From Bacillaceae bacterium IKA-2 (GTDB taxonomy: Bacteria > Bacillota > Bacilli > Bacillales > Anaerobacillaceae): 64,000 nt of DNA. Numbering within the stretch: the stretch's first letter is position 1; each line of letters starts with the position of its first letter. The notes under the pieces were generated by a model. That model saw nothing but the letters and a program-made list of their open reading frames with translations, was not told where the DNA came from and did not search any database. Position numbers and translations under genes: made by a program. Shown here one piece after another: positions 44,819 to 53,914 of the stretch. The DNA lies in NCBI GenBank assembly GCA_031761875.1, contig CP134492.1, forward strand, positions 1,984,001 to 2,048,000. Reading direction: 5' to 3'.

Positions 44819-44955
44819 TGAATTTCATAATGCAGATTTGGCGCCACTGGTATACTATATCTAGTTAACTAAAACATTTGCAACTAGGGAGTTGAAATGA
44901 ACCGTTTTCAACTTAGTAGCTTGATGTGGCTAGTTTCTAGTATTATGAAATTCAT
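44819..44955. repeat. Palindromic intergenic repeat, copy 6 (enlarged centre)
   Basis: Outer arms AATTTCATAAT and ATTATGAAATT as in the family, but the centre has about 24 extra bases (CAACTAGGGAGTTGAAATGA region) that partly duplicate the inner stem. Confidence 0.85.
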
Positions 44956-45198
44956 GCAAATAGTTGCTAATTCTTGACCTGTTCAAAAAAATAAAAAAGA
45001 ACCTTTTTTGAACAACATCTTCTAGTATATCAAATAGCTTTGCGATTCGATAATAAAATGCAATATTCATCTAAAAAATGGTGTGATGGAGACATAGTTC
45101 TGGTTCATGCTATAATTAATTTGTCAGTTTGGGTCAGTTCCCAACAATCTAATCTAATAAAAGATCGTGAAAACAGAAAATAGTAGGGAGATATCGCT
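44956..45198. other. Leader of the methylase gene
   Basis: Contains a hairpin TGTTCAAAAAA/TTTTTTGAACA (about 44980-45015) and an AT-rich stretch. No gene seen. Confidence 0.45.
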
Positions 45199-46332
45199 TT
45201 GGTAAAACCGTTTGTTAAGTGGCCGGGTGGCAAGACGACTGAATTAGGAATCATTTATCAGTATCTGCCATCTAAGATAAATAATTACATAGAACCATTT
45301 TTAGGGGGAGGGGCTTGTTTTTTATCAATTAAACAAGATAATTATCAGCGAGCTTATGTTAATGACTTCTCACAAGAACTAATTTCATTGTATAGTTTCA
45401 TAAAAACAAAGAATAATCTATTTAAATTATATTTGGAGGAAATTTGGGAGTTGTGGAATTACTCTGGAAGCTTTGCTAAAGAGAATTATGATTTTATGAG
45501 AAGCCTTTATGAGAGTTATAAAGTAAATGAAATAGATAAAGAAGAAATGAAATTGAAGGTAACCAACTTTGTTGAAAGCAAACGTGATGATCTTGAAATA
45601 GTGATTCCAAAAAATCTTACTATTGATTTTGAAAGTTTAATGGACGAACTGAAAAAATCGGTCATTTTAAAATTTTCTAACCTAAAAAATAATGAGTTAA
45701 AAAAAGGAAACTTACCAGAAGAAGATTACCCGAAAAATTTTGAGGCGAGTATTCGGGCAAGTGTCTATACATATTACCGCCATCTATACAATGAAAGAAA
45801 TAAATACGCTATTAATAAGGAAATGCACATCGCTTTATTTTTTTATTTAAGAGAATTTTGTTACTCCTCTATGTTTAGATATAACAAAAAGGGCGGCTTT
45901 AATGTTCCTTATGGGGGGGCATCTTATAATAGTAAAGCTTTTATTACTAAAATAAACTATTTATGGAACGATAAACTTCAAGAAATATTGGGAAATACGG
46001 AATTTTTTCAGTTAGATTTTGAAGAATTCCTAAAAAACATCGAAATTACTGAAGATGATTTCATCTTTTTAGACCCGCCATATGACAGTGATTTTTCAAC
46101 TTATGCAAATCATTCTTTTGCTAGTAACGATCAAGAGCGCCTAGCTAACTACTTGTTAAATGATTGCAAAGGACAGTTCATGCTAATTATAAAAAATACA
46201 GATTTTATTTATCAGCTTTATCAAAAACCAGGTATTAATATTATTGGTTTTAATAAGGAGTATAGTGTTAGTTTTATGGACCGAAATGATCGAAAAGTAG
46301 AGCATATCTTAATTACTAATTACAAAAATTAA
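45199..46332 (+). CDS. D12-class N6-adenine DNA methyltransferase (Dam/DpnM type)
   Basis: A 377-residue methylase. FVKWPGGK (residues 5-12) and EPFLGGGACF are the SAM-binding motifs, DPPYDSDFSTY (from residue 292) is motif IV. This order and motif type are those of Dam/DpnM/EcoRV-type alpha enzymes, many of which methylate GATC or related sites; specificity cannot be read from sequence. The insert between motifs is long and Lys/Glu-rich. The start is TTG at 45199 after TAGGGAGA. A DUF3883 protein gene follows 44 bases on, suggesting a restriction-modification pair. Confidence 0.88.
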   Translation: MVKPFVKWPGGKTTELGIIYQYLPSKINNYIEPFLGGGACFLSIKQDNYQRAYVNDFSQELISLYSFIKTKNNLFKLYLEEIWELWNYSGSFAKENYDFMRSLYESYKVNEIDKEEMKLKVTNFVESKRDDLEIVIPKNLTIDFESLMDELKKSVILKFSNLKNNELKKGNLPEEDYPKNFEASIRASVYTYYRHLYNERNKYAINKEMHIALFFYLREFCYSSMFRYNKKGGFNVPYGGASYNSKAFITKINYLWNDKLQEILGNTEFFQLDFEEFLKNIEITEDDFIFLDPPYDSDFSTYANHSFASNDQERLANYLLNDCKGQFMLIIKNTDFIYQLYQKPGINIIGFNKEYSVSFMDRNDRKVEHILITNYKN

Positions 46333-46376
46333 TAGAGGGCAGCTGGTTTCTGTCTTCTTTTGAGGAGGCCAAGTCC

Positions 46377-47138
46377 ATGAGCAATTATCATGAACAGGAA
46401 ATTCTTGCAGTAGCAATAAAAATATTGGAAGAGACCGGTGAAATGACAACAACGGAACTTAAGGAAGCATTGGTTGTTGAAATGGATCCGACAGACAATG
46501 ATTTAATGATAAATTCAAGTAGAAAGGATACAAAATTTGATCAAAAAGTAAGAAATATGATTTCACATCGACAAAATAATGAGCTATTAAAATATTGCGA
46601 ATACAAGCGTTCCGGTACAAATGGGATTTTAAGATCAAGGTCGATGCCAAAGCAGGCAACAACTGAGATAGAAGCGAAGGAAATTAACGAACGAAAAGAG
46701 AAAAAAAGAAAATTCATTGCGAGAAAAATTAATTTTGATGAGATCAACCAGCGAAATAAATTGATTGGTTTGAAAGGGGAAGAGTTTGTTTTGGAACTAG
46801 AAAAACAAAGACTCAGTCCTGAACTTAGTGAGAAGGTCATTCATGTATCATTAGATGAAGGCGACGGGGCGGGTTACGATATCTTATCGTATGATGATAT
46901 TGGTAAACCAAGGTTTCTTGAAGTGAAAACGACAACTGGAACTGAAAAAACACCGTTTTATTTATCAGAAAATGAAAAAGCATTTATTGAAGAGTACGGA
47001 GAAGAAGTTGAGATAGTTAGGGTTTATAACTTTGATGATAGTGTAGGGACAGGAGACATATTCAGAATATCAGGAAAAGATTTTCTTGGAAAAGTTCACT
47101 TGCAGCCACTTACATATAAAGTGACGTTTCTACGTTAG
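46377..47138 (+). CDS. DUF3883 domain protein, candidate restriction endonuclease
   Basis: A 253-residue protein. The N-terminal 110 residues look like a winged-helix DNA-binding region (EILAVAIKILEETGEMTTTELKEAL), followed by a basic linker (RKEKKRKFIARK). The C-terminal DUF3883 domain has LKGEEFVLELEK and GAGYDILSYDDIGKPRFLEVKTTTG, giving the Asp and Glu-x-Lys of a PD-(D/E)XK nuclease. GAGGAGG precedes the ATG. Next to a Dam-type methylase, a restriction role is likely but inferred. Confidence 0.78.
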   Translation: MSNYHEQEILAVAIKILEETGEMTTTELKEALVVEMDPTDNDLMINSSRKDTKFDQKVRNMISHRQNNELLKYCEYKRSGTNGILRSRSMPKQATTEIEAKEINERKEKKRKFIARKINFDEINQRNKLIGLKGEEFVLELEKQRLSPELSEKVIHVSLDEGDGAGYDILSYDDIGKPRFLEVKTTTGTEKTPFYLSENEKAFIEEYGEEVEIVRVYNFDDSVGTGDIFRISGKDFLGKVHLQPLTYKVTFLR

Positions 47139-47166
47139 TAAGAAATGATGAAAATGTTTGGCGTTT

Positions 47167-47221
47167 CCAGATTTTCTGAATGTGAAACCCTTACTGCTTT
47201 AGCTATTAGCGTTGTCAGGTC
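47167..47221. repeat. Short dispersed repeat, second family, copy 2
   Basis: Matches 19857-19911 in the ACTGCTTTAGCT...AGCGTTGTCAGG section. It lies right after the restriction-modification pair. Confidence 0.4.
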
Positions 47222-47226
47222 ATCGT

Positions 47227-47261
47227 TAAGAGATTGTCCTTTGGCACACTCTCTTAATTGT
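47227..47261 (+). terminator. Hairpin after DUF3883 gene
   Basis: TTAAGAGATTG pairs with CACTCTCTTAA (one mismatch); short TTG-TTATTG tail, so termination may be weak. Confidence 0.55.
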
Positions 47262-47300
47262 TATTGAAATTTGTTGAGGAGGGAAAGGAGATCTTTTTTA

Positions 47301-48671
47301 TTGGATAGATTGATCACACGGCATACATATATTTTTTATTCGATTGTTTTTTTTCTTCATATTATAAATGTCTTTCTCAACAATGATACCCTTCAATACG
47401 GGATTGGTCTTTTAACGTTTCCAATCTTATACATTTCGTTTATTAGGGCAACAAGATTGTTTAAAATCCTTGGATCGATTTTTATGATCGTTGGGATGGG
47501 TTTATTTCTATATTCGGGTTCAGCTTTTTATGAAATTCCGCTGAATATGACTTCAACACTATCACTCCTCGCATTTTTAACGGTTCTTCCGTGGATGAAT
47601 AGTGCGGTTCGTGCCGGTCGCTATGATCGACGGATTAATCAATTAATGAAAGCTAATTCTCAAACACTAGATAAGTTTTATATGAGAAGCTCGTTAACGA
47701 CGTATATCCTGACCATTTTTGTTAACTTATCTGCACTTTCTTTATCTCAAACAGTTCTAATCGAAAATATGAAAAACATTCCAAAAAAACTTAGAGATTC
47801 ATTTATTAGTCGAACTACTTTACGAGCGTTTGCACTTGCCATTGCATGGAGTCCAATGGAAATTATGGTCGCAATTACCGTTGATGCAACTGGAGTTAGC
47901 TATTTAACTTATTTGCCTTGGTTATTTCTATGTTCTGTTATTGTGTTTAGCCTCGATCTATTTTGGGGTAAAAGAACTTTTCAAGGAATCGAATATCAAT
48001 CGTCAATTAAGACAAAAACTCGGATTTTAGCACCTAGGCAAATCGGGATGCAAATATTAAAATTATTAGTGGCGTTAGCGATTTTTTTGATGAGTGTTGT
48101 CACGATCAGCAATCAATTTGATCTCAATTTTACTTTAACTGTTACATTAGTCATTTTGCCGTTTACAATTGCTTGGTCAATTCTGATGAAACGGTGGCGG
48201 AGTTTTTTTGCAATTGGCTGGGCAACTTGGAAAATGCGCACAAATGGATTGCAAAACTTTGTTGTCTTATTTTTAACACTTGCTTTTTTTACGAGTAGTT
48301 TAAATGGAACTACTTTTCTCGAGCCTATTCAGCAGCCGTTTCTAGCTGCAGCTGATAATCCAATCTTAATTTTACTGCTGATTCAATTCACATATCTAGG
48401 AATGAGTATGATTGGGGTTCATCCAGTGGCAACGATAGCGGTTTTAGCAGAAGTTCTCTTACCATTATACGTGGTAGTTAATCCGCTTAGTATTGGAATT
48501 GTCTTAATTACCGGGGCACTAGCAACAGCTACAGTCGGAACATACGGTGTAACTGTTACAATGACATCAATGAATACACAGCAAAATCCATATCAAATTA
48601 CGTTACGAAACATGCCTTTTGCGCTTTTATATGGTGGTGTAGGCACAACACTTGCTTTTTTATTGTTATAG
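47301..48671 (+). CDS. Multi-pass membrane transporter of unknown substrate
   Basis: A 456-residue protein with about 11-12 hydrophobic segments and no soluble domain. The C-terminal part (GMSMIGVHPVATIAVLAEVLLP and GIVLITGALATATVGTYGVTVT) resembles the second repeat of ion-transporter (IT) superfamily carriers, whose two halves each hold a helix break rich in Gly/Ser/Pro; the mid part has AIAWSPMEIMVAITVDATGVSY. I cannot assign a family with confidence. The TTG at 47301 follows GAAAGGAG by 10 bases and is preferred over the TTG at 47271, which overlaps the ribosome site. Confidence 0.65.
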   Translation: MDRLITRHTYIFYSIVFFLHIINVFLNNDTLQYGIGLLTFPILYISFIRATRLFKILGSIFMIVGMGLFLYSGSAFYEIPLNMTSTLSLLAFLTVLPWMNSAVRAGRYDRRINQLMKANSQTLDKFYMRSSLTTYILTIFVNLSALSLSQTVLIENMKNIPKKLRDSFISRTTLRAFALAIAWSPMEIMVAITVDATGVSYLTYLPWLFLCSVIVFSLDLFWGKRTFQGIEYQSSIKTKTRILAPRQIGMQILKLLVALAIFLMSVVTISNQFDLNFTLTVTLVILPFTIAWSILMKRWRSFFAIGWATWKMRTNGLQNFVVLFLTLAFFTSSLNGTTFLEPIQQPFLAAADNPILILLLIQFTYLGMSMIGVHPVATIAVLAEVLLPLYVVVNPLSIGIVLITGALATATVGTYGVTVTMTSMNTQQNPYQITLRNMPFALLYGGVGTTLAFLLL

Positions 48672-48812
48672 AATTATAGTCAAGAAAACCCGATGGGCTT
48701 GTTCTTTGTTGGTTTGCTTTACTCGATATAATCTTATTTTTAAACACGCACATTGAAGGAAAAAATCTCAAGCATTATGATAAAATAAAAATATTGAAAG
48801 GGGTTTTAACAA

Positions 48813-49619
48813 ATGAATATTACTGAAGTTACCTCACATCTTGAAATTTTACGAGAGAAAAATCCGCTCGTACATAACATTACCAATGTCGTTGTTACTA
48901 ATTATGTTGCTAATGGGCTACTTTCTCTTGGTGCTTCTCCGGTTATGGCTTATGCAAAAGAAGAAGTTGCAGATATGGCTAAAATCGCAAGTTCACTTGT
49001 CTTAAATATTGGAACTTTATCTACGACCGAAATTGAAGCAATGATTATCGCAGGAAAAGCAGCTAATTTAAGCGGTGTTCCTGTTGTCCTAGATCCGGTT
49101 GGGGCAGGAGCGACAGCTTTTCGAACTGAATCTGTAAGACGAATTTTAGCAGAAGTCAAGGTTGATATCCTAAGAGGGAATTCAGCTGAAATTGCTAATG
49201 TTATCGGTGAAAATTGGCTGATCAAAGGTGTAGATGCAGGAGAGGGAGCCGGAGATATCGTGGAATTAGCCAAAAAAACGGCCACCAAACATGCGTGCGT
49301 TGTCGTTATTACTGGTAAGGATGACGTTATTACTGATGGAAATGAAACTTACATTGTTGAAAATGGACACGTTATGCTAACAAAAGTAACTGGAGCAGGT
49401 TGTTTACTTAGCGCAGTTATCGGAGCTTTTTCCGCCATTGCTGAAAATAAAGTTTTAACTTCAGTATCTGCGCTAGTTTATTATGGAATCGCCGCAGAAA
49501 TTGCTGCCAGTAAACAAGCAGAAAACGGTCCAGGTAGTTTCCAAATTGAACTATTAAATCAACTTTATAAAGTCTCAAAACCAGAACTAGAAAGTTTAGC
49601 TAAGTTTCACAAACTGTAA
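48813..49619 (+). CDS. thiM: Hydroxyethylthiazole kinase
   Basis: A 268-residue ribokinase-like enzyme that phosphorylates 4-methyl-5-(2-hydroxyethyl)thiazole for thiamine salvage. [25 protein letters not shown] and [13 protein letters not shown] are N-terminal hallmarks; [11 protein letters not shown] near residue 193 holds the catalytic Cys/anion hole. AAAGGGG lies before the ATG. It has no TPP riboswitch of its own and is separated from the thiZXY genes by 4 kb, so regulation may differ. Confidence 0.95.
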   Translation: MNITEVTSHLEILREKNPLVHNITNVVVTNYVANGLLSLGASPVMAYAKEEVADMAKIASSLVLNIGTLSTTEIEAMIIAGKAANLSGVPVVLDPVGAGATAFRTESVRRILAEVKVDILRGNSAEIANVIGENWLIKGVDAGEGAGDIVELAKKTATKHACVVVITGKDDVITDGNETYIVENGHVMLTKVTGAGCLLSAVIGAFSAIAENKVLTSVSALVYYGIAAEIAASKQAENGPGSFQIELLNQLYKVSKPELESLAKFHKL

Positions 49620-49716
49620 TTGCAGCTATTGATTATCGAGTTTGTTAAAGTTAATAAATTAATCGATTGATTAATTTATGATGGATTATTGAGTAATAAT
49701 AAATGAATATCTAGGA

Positions 49717-49831
49717 GAATGAATTTCATAATGTAGATTCTGCGCCACCAGGATACTACATCTAGTTGAATTAAAACACCTTCAACTTAGTAGCTTGATG
49801 TGGCTAGTTTTTGGTATTATGAAATTCATTC
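49717..49831. repeat. Palindromic intergenic repeat, copy 7 (complete)
   Basis: Perfect 16-base outer arms (49717-49732 and 49816-49831), internal sequence TGCGCCACCAGGATACTACA as in copy 4. One of the best-preserved copies, 115 bases. Confidence 0.9.
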
Positions 49832-49962
49832 ATTAACGATTTTTATGCTTAATGTGTTTGAGGATATTAATAGTGGGTAATAGAAAATTGTATACTCGGG
49901 AAGCTTTTGATAGAAAATAAAAGCTATCAATGTTAGTACTAAAAATTAGGGGTTGAGTATTA

Positions 49963-50388
49963 ATGAAAACAACAATAGACTGGACTGGGAAAATGGCTTT
50001 TACGGGAACGACTCCATCAGGACATCAAATTATGATGGATGCGCCACCTGAAGTAGGCGGTGAAAATAAAGCTCCAAGACCAACAGAGTTACTACTTAAT
50101 GCTGTTGCAGGTTGTACGGGAATTGACATCATTTCAATTTTAACAAAAATGCGGGCAATCCCAACATCATTTACAATGGAAGTGGAAGCTGAACGTGCAG
50201 AAGATCATCCGAAGAAAGTAACAAAGCTTCACATTCATTATGTTTTTGAAGGGGATCTTCCAGAAGATAAAGTTGTCCGTGCAATTAAATTATCCAAAGA
50301 TACTTATTGTTCAGTGTCACACTCATTAAGTGCTGAAATTACAGTCAGTTACTCTATTAATGGTAATCGTGGTGAAGAAATTATTTAA
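49963..50388 (+). CDS. OsmC family protein
   Basis: A 141-residue OsmC/YhfA-like protein. The two redox cysteines lie in NAVAGCTGIDI (about residue 52) and DTYCSVSHSL (about 116). OsmC proteins reduce organic hydroperoxides; the YhfA subgroup is less well defined. GGGGTTGAG lies before the ATG. Monocistronic, ended by a terminator at about 50430-50475. Confidence 0.9.
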   Translation: MKTTIDWTGKMAFTGTTPSGHQIMMDAPPEVGGENKAPRPTELLLNAVAGCTGIDIISILTKMRAIPTSFTMEVEAERAEDHPKKVTKLHIHYVFEGDLPEDKVVRAIKLSKDTYCSVSHSLSAEITVSYSINGNRGEEII

Positions 50389-50429
50389 GTCTTTTTTAAT
50401 GTGCGCTTACCATTTAACTTTCAATGAAA

Positions 50430-50475
50430 TAGAAATGGTACTTGTTTTTAAATAAACAGGTATCATTTTTTTTTT
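50430..50475 (+). terminator. Rho-independent terminator after osmC-like gene
   Basis: AATGGTACTTGTTT pairs with AAACAGGTATCATT, followed by T9-10. Confidence 0.85.
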
Positions 50476-50570
50476 TAATTAGTTTATCTGCCAAACCCAA
50501 TTATAGTGAATAGCTTAGCCATTGCAATCATAATTTTAACTAAGTAACTTTAGTTAGGGGGAAGTTTAAT

Positions 50571-50939
50571 ATGCCGATCACTGGTAATGACAGAGAAGAA
50601 ATGGCTAGTCGTCTTAAAGGGAACTGGCGACTTGATGATGGTCATTATGTTGTCCAAATTGAAGATGTAAATATTTGCCCAGTTATTGATGGAAGAAAAC
50701 CTCTTTGTTGGGATTTACTGATTCTTAACTCACAGCGAAAAATCGAAAAATTCCATTGGATTGATAAAAAAGGTGGAGTCTTGATGCTGATTAATGATCT
50801 TCAAAGTTTAGGTTTGGAAATTAATGCAGACAATGCGATAAATGCTTGTAATAGTTTAATTGGATCGAAAATTGAAATTGAAATGAGATCTGATGGCGAA
50901 CATGACAACATTACATTTTTACGAAAAATAATCAACTGA
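50571..50939 (+). CDS. Hypothetical protein, possibly DUF669-like, 122 aa
   Basis: A soluble protein with KGNWRLDDGHYVVQIEDV, LCWDLLILNSQRKIEKFHW and SLIGSKIEIEMRSDG, an order that recalls phage DUF669 proteins (single-strand DNA-binding-like companions of helicases). The match is by pattern only. TTAGGGGGAAG precedes the ATG. Its stop is one base before the helicase start, so the two are translationally coupled, which supports a joint role in DNA processing. Confidence 0.6.
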   Translation: MPITGNDREEMASRLKGNWRLDDGHYVVQIEDVNICPVIDGRKPLCWDLLILNSQRKIEKFHWIDKKGGVLMLINDLQSLGLEINADNAINACNSLIGSKIEIEMRSDGEHDNITFLRKIIN

Positions 50940-50940
50940 A

Positions 50941-52317
50941 ATGGTAGATGTAACAATCACAATGTCAGATAGTCTTTATCTGTCTAAGACATTATCCACT
51001 CAATTTAGGAAAATGATTTTTCAAGAACTAACAATAATAAATCCAGCCTATACAGAAGCGATCCGATTTCAAAGAAGTACAAAAGGAATTGCTCGAGAAA
51101 TTAAACTTTTTCAAGAAACAAAGGATCAGATAAAAATTCCGCGCGGCTACCTATTTCAGTTAATAAAGAAATTAAATGCTAGAAAGATTACTTATCTTTT
51201 CATTGATGAAACGATTGCCAAAGACACTCACTTTCCTAAACCTAATGGAACTCTATTAACGTATCAAAATGATGCAATCTTGAAAGCCCTAAAGTATCGA
51301 CATGGAGTTATTGTTAGTCCGTGTGGTTCTGGTAAAACTGTGATGGGAATTTATTTCATTACTTTAGCTAAACAACGAACATTGTGGATTACACATACAA
51401 AAGATTTACTTTATCAAACAATCGATCAAATCGAAAAATTCTTATCGATTCCGAAAGAAGAAATAGGGATAATTGGCGCTGGAAAAGTTAAAATAGGTGA
51501 AAAAATAACAGTTGGCCTTGTCCAAACTTTAATAAAATTTGATGAGGAGCTTATTAGTAACGGTTTTGGGACAATCATTATTGATGAAGCTCATCGCGTT
51601 CCTAGTAAGACATTTCAGGGAATAGTTGAAAAATCAAAAGCAAAATATCGCTTAGGATTAACGGCAACACCAAAAAGAATTGATGGGTTAGAATCTATTC
51701 TGTTTGGTGTTGTTGGACCAACTATTTTTGAAATTACGGAGAGAGATTTATTAGAAGAAAAGCGGATTTTAATTCCAGAAATAAATAAAATTTTTACTGA
51801 ATTTTACCATCAGGCAACTGATTATCAAAAACTAATCAAGCAATTAGTAACGTGTAAAGAACGTAACAAATTAATCGTGAAGACAATTGTAGAAACGTTA
51901 CAAAAAAATGAAGTTGCTTTATTACTATCAAGTAGAGTAGAGCATTGTCAACTGTTGGCACAGCTAATTACTGCGGAGCTGCCGACCTATCGGATAGAGC
52001 TTCTAACTGGAAAAGTAAAAAGTTTAGAAAGAGAAATGATCATTAATCAAGCTCGAACTGGCGATATCCAGCTCATTATCGCAACACAAGTAGCGGATGA
52101 AGGGTTAGACATTCCTAATTTAAGCAAATTGTATTTAGGAACTCCATCTAAGTCGAAAGCAAAAATAAAACAGCAGTTAGGTAGAATTATGAGAAAAGTA
52201 GATGTTAAAGAAACTTCAAGCGTCTATGATTTTGTCGACCTTAAAATACCTATCTTCCGGCGTCACGCCAATATCCGCAATGTCGTTTATTGTCAACTGG
52301 GCTGTCCAATCTCTTGA
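50941..52317 (+). CDS. DEAD/DEAH-box SF2 helicase, XPB/phage type
   Basis: A 458-residue helicase. Q-like lead-in LLTYQNDAIL, motif I SPCGSGKTVMG near residues 126-136, motif II IIDEAHRVPS, motif III GLTATPKR, motif V IIATQVADEGLDIPN and motif VI KQQLGRIMR are present. The short form without extra domains and the coupling to the upstream 122-residue protein resemble replication-type helicases of phages and mobile elements. ATG 50941 has no separate ribosome site. The last 20 codons may be a replaced end (RRHANIRNVVYCQLGCPIS). Confidence 0.85.
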   Translation: MVDVTITMSDSLYLSKTLSTQFRKMIFQELTIINPAYTEAIRFQRSTKGIAREIKLFQETKDQIKIPRGYLFQLIKKLNARKITYLFIDETIAKDTHFPKPNGTLLTYQNDAILKALKYRHGVIVSPCGSGKTVMGIYFITLAKQRTLWITHTKDLLYQTIDQIEKFLSIPKEEIGIIGAGKVKIGEKITVGLVQTLIKFDEELISNGFGTIIIDEAHRVPSKTFQGIVEKSKAKYRLGLTATPKRIDGLESILFGVVGPTIFEITERDLLEEKRILIPEINKIFTEFYHQATDYQKLIKQLVTCKERNKLIVKTIVETLQKNEVALLLSSRVEHCQLLAQLITAELPTYRIELLTGKVKSLEREMIINQARTGDIQLIIATQVADEGLDIPNLSKLYLGTPSKSKAKIKQQLGRIMRKVDVKETSSVYDFVDLKIPIFRRHANIRNVVYCQLGCPIS

Positions 52318-52417
52318 TTTTCTTCTTTTGTAAACAGAGTGGCGAAAACATCTCGCTTTGGATGTTCAGTGGAATTGAATTTTCCCGCAATGACATGAAC
52401 AAATCAAAAAAAACTCA

Positions 52418-52443
52418 ACAAGTGTCCTCATGGGCACTTGTTG
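52418..52443 (+). other. Hairpin after helicase gene
   Basis: AACAAGTG-TCCTCATGGG-CACTTGTT, a perfect 8-base stem followed by GGGGAC, so not a typical terminator. Confidence 0.6.
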
Positions 52444-52578
52444 GGGACAGAAATCAAAATCACTTATCGAAGTTTTCAATTATTTATTTTAATAAAAGTA
52501 AAATACTTACTAAATTAACAGAAAATTTAGTATAATAAGAAAAGTATTAGTTATTAATCGTTATTAGGGGGAAAAGCA

Positions 52579-53367
52579 ATGGATACCATTATAAATGATA
52601 AGTTAACGGAACTAGATCGAGCGATCAGTCAGTATGTGCGGACGGATACATTCCCCTTGGCCATTACTATTGTGAAGGATGAGACAAAAATACCTAAAAA
52701 AGCAAAGCGGCCATTAAGAGATTTAGGTGTTCGATTTTCGATTTGCCAAGGAATTTCAGTCGCACGAAGGTACGGTTGGACCTTAGCGATGGGAGCCGAA
52801 GATCAGTCCTGTCCAATTGCTAGAATTGCCTTTGGCTTTGAGGAAGAAGTCTCCTTTTACAAAGAAGGAAACTTACCAGAAGGAATGTATACAAAAACAT
52901 GTGAACTAGGCGCAAAAACCGAGTCTGTTGTACCGAAGTTTTCGAAAGAAGAAGCAGGAACCATTTTAATGAGTTCCCTTTCACGAACGAGTTTCAAGCC
53001 AGATATAATTCTTGTTTATGGAAATTCAGCTCAGGTGATGCGGATGGTTGCGGCAGCTTTATACAATGGCGGGGCCGAGATTACCTCGACATTTAGTGCA
53101 AGAGCTGACTGTGCTGATATTGTCATTAAAACATTGCAAACAAAAAAACCACAAGTCATTTTGCCTTGTTATGGAGATCGGGTTTTTGGACAAACGCAAG
53201 ATCACGAAATGGCATTTACACTTCCATATGAGTCGATTGATGATTTTATGGAGGGATTGAAAGGAACACATAAAGGTGGTGTAAGATATCCAATCCCAGT
53301 TTTCTCACGCTATGAGGCTCAGTTCCCACCTACTTATGAAGCATTAAGTCGAATGTTTTCAGAGTAA
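52579..53367 (+). CDS. DUF169 domain protein
   Basis: A 262-residue soluble protein of the DUF169 family, recognised from YVRTDTFPLAITIVKDE, CQGISVARRYGWTLAMGAEDQSCPIAR and LPCYGDRVFGQTQDHEMAF. Many conserved Cys suggest metal or cluster binding, but function is unknown. TTAGGGGGAAAAG precedes the ATG. Monocistronic; palindromic repeat copy 8 follows. Confidence 0.85.
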   Translation: MDTIINDKLTELDRAISQYVRTDTFPLAITIVKDETKIPKKAKRPLRDLGVRFSICQGISVARRYGWTLAMGAEDQSCPIARIAFGFEEEVSFYKEGNLPEGMYTKTCELGAKTESVVPKFSKEEAGTILMSSLSRTSFKPDIILVYGNSAQVMRMVAAALYNGGAEITSTFSARADCADIVIKTLQTKKPQVILPCYGDRVFGQTQDHEMAFTLPYESIDDFMEGLKGTHKGGVRYPIPVFSRYEAQFPPTYEALSRMFSE

Positions 53368-53375
53368 ATATTGGT

Positions 53376-53535
53376 GAATGAATTTCGTCATGCAGTTTCT
53401 GTACCACTAGAATGATATATCTAGTTGAATTAGATTATTTTCAACTAGCCACTAGGAAGCTCAATCTAGTTGAAACAGATTATTTCCAACTAGATTGAGC
53501 CTGATCTGGATAGTTTATTGGTATTAAGAAATATT
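53376..53535. repeat. Palindromic intergenic repeat, copy 8 (double inner hairpin)
   Basis: Family arms are partly degraded (GAATGAATTTCGTCAT). The centre holds two inner hairpins: TATATCTAGTTGAAT... and a second perfect-looking CAATCTAGTTGAAA/TTCCAACTAGATTG. The enlargement parallels copy 6. Confidence 0.8.
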
Positions 53536-53642
53536 GAAGTTGACTAGAAGATAATTTTTTTTTTCAATCATTATCATTGTAAATTTACTGAGGGTATGAT
53601 AGAACTAGAGTGTAGTTACATACTCAAAAATTTAATAGTTCA

Positions 53643-53729
53643 CTACTAGGGGCGCTTTAAAAGCTGAGAGAGACAATTGTCTTAACCCTTATAACCTGAT
53701 CTAGGTCATTCTAGCGTAGGAAAGAAGTG
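53643..53729 (+). promoter_or_regulatory. TPP riboswitch (THI element)
   Basis: ACTAGGGGCGC at the 5' side, GCTGAGAG, AACCCTTATAACCTGATCTAGGTCATTCTAGCGTAGGAAAG-like 3' part (conserved pieces CTGAGA, ACCTGATCT, GCGTAGGAA). This is the complete thiamine pyrophosphate aptamer. It controls the thiZXY operon. Confidence 0.93.
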
Positions 53730-53773
53730 TGGGGAAATGTTATTAGCGTCTAGCTGATAAGGATTTTCATGTA

Positions 53774-53807
53774 TAAACCACTCCTACCTAAATGGAAGTG
53801 GTTTTTT
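53774..53807 (+). terminator. Riboswitch expression-platform terminator
   Basis: AAACCACT pairs with AGTGGTTT, followed by T6, about 45 bases after the aptamer. Thiamine pyrophosphate binding would favour this terminator and stop transcription of the transporter genes. Confidence 0.85.
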
Positions 53808-53914
53808 GTTTTTTTCGAAGCTACCAAGGCGCTTTTCTCTATAATTTATTAGCGAGTAGGTGAATAGAACATGGGTGGTTGCTTGAATAAAGGGATAATA
53901 AGTGGGGCGAGTAA

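Noticed and set aside
45199-47138. Depletion of GATC as support for methylase specificity
   Set aside because: GATC is seen many times in the window by eye, and no reliable count was possible without computation.
52290-52535. 81-aa ORF after the helicase
   Set aside because: Overlaps the helicase end, low-complexity composition, includes the hairpin at 52418 and lacks a ribosome site.
280-53535. Palindromic repeats considered as a CRISPR array
   Set aside because: Copies are kilobases apart, each about 115 bp and self-complementary, without regular spacers or cas genes.
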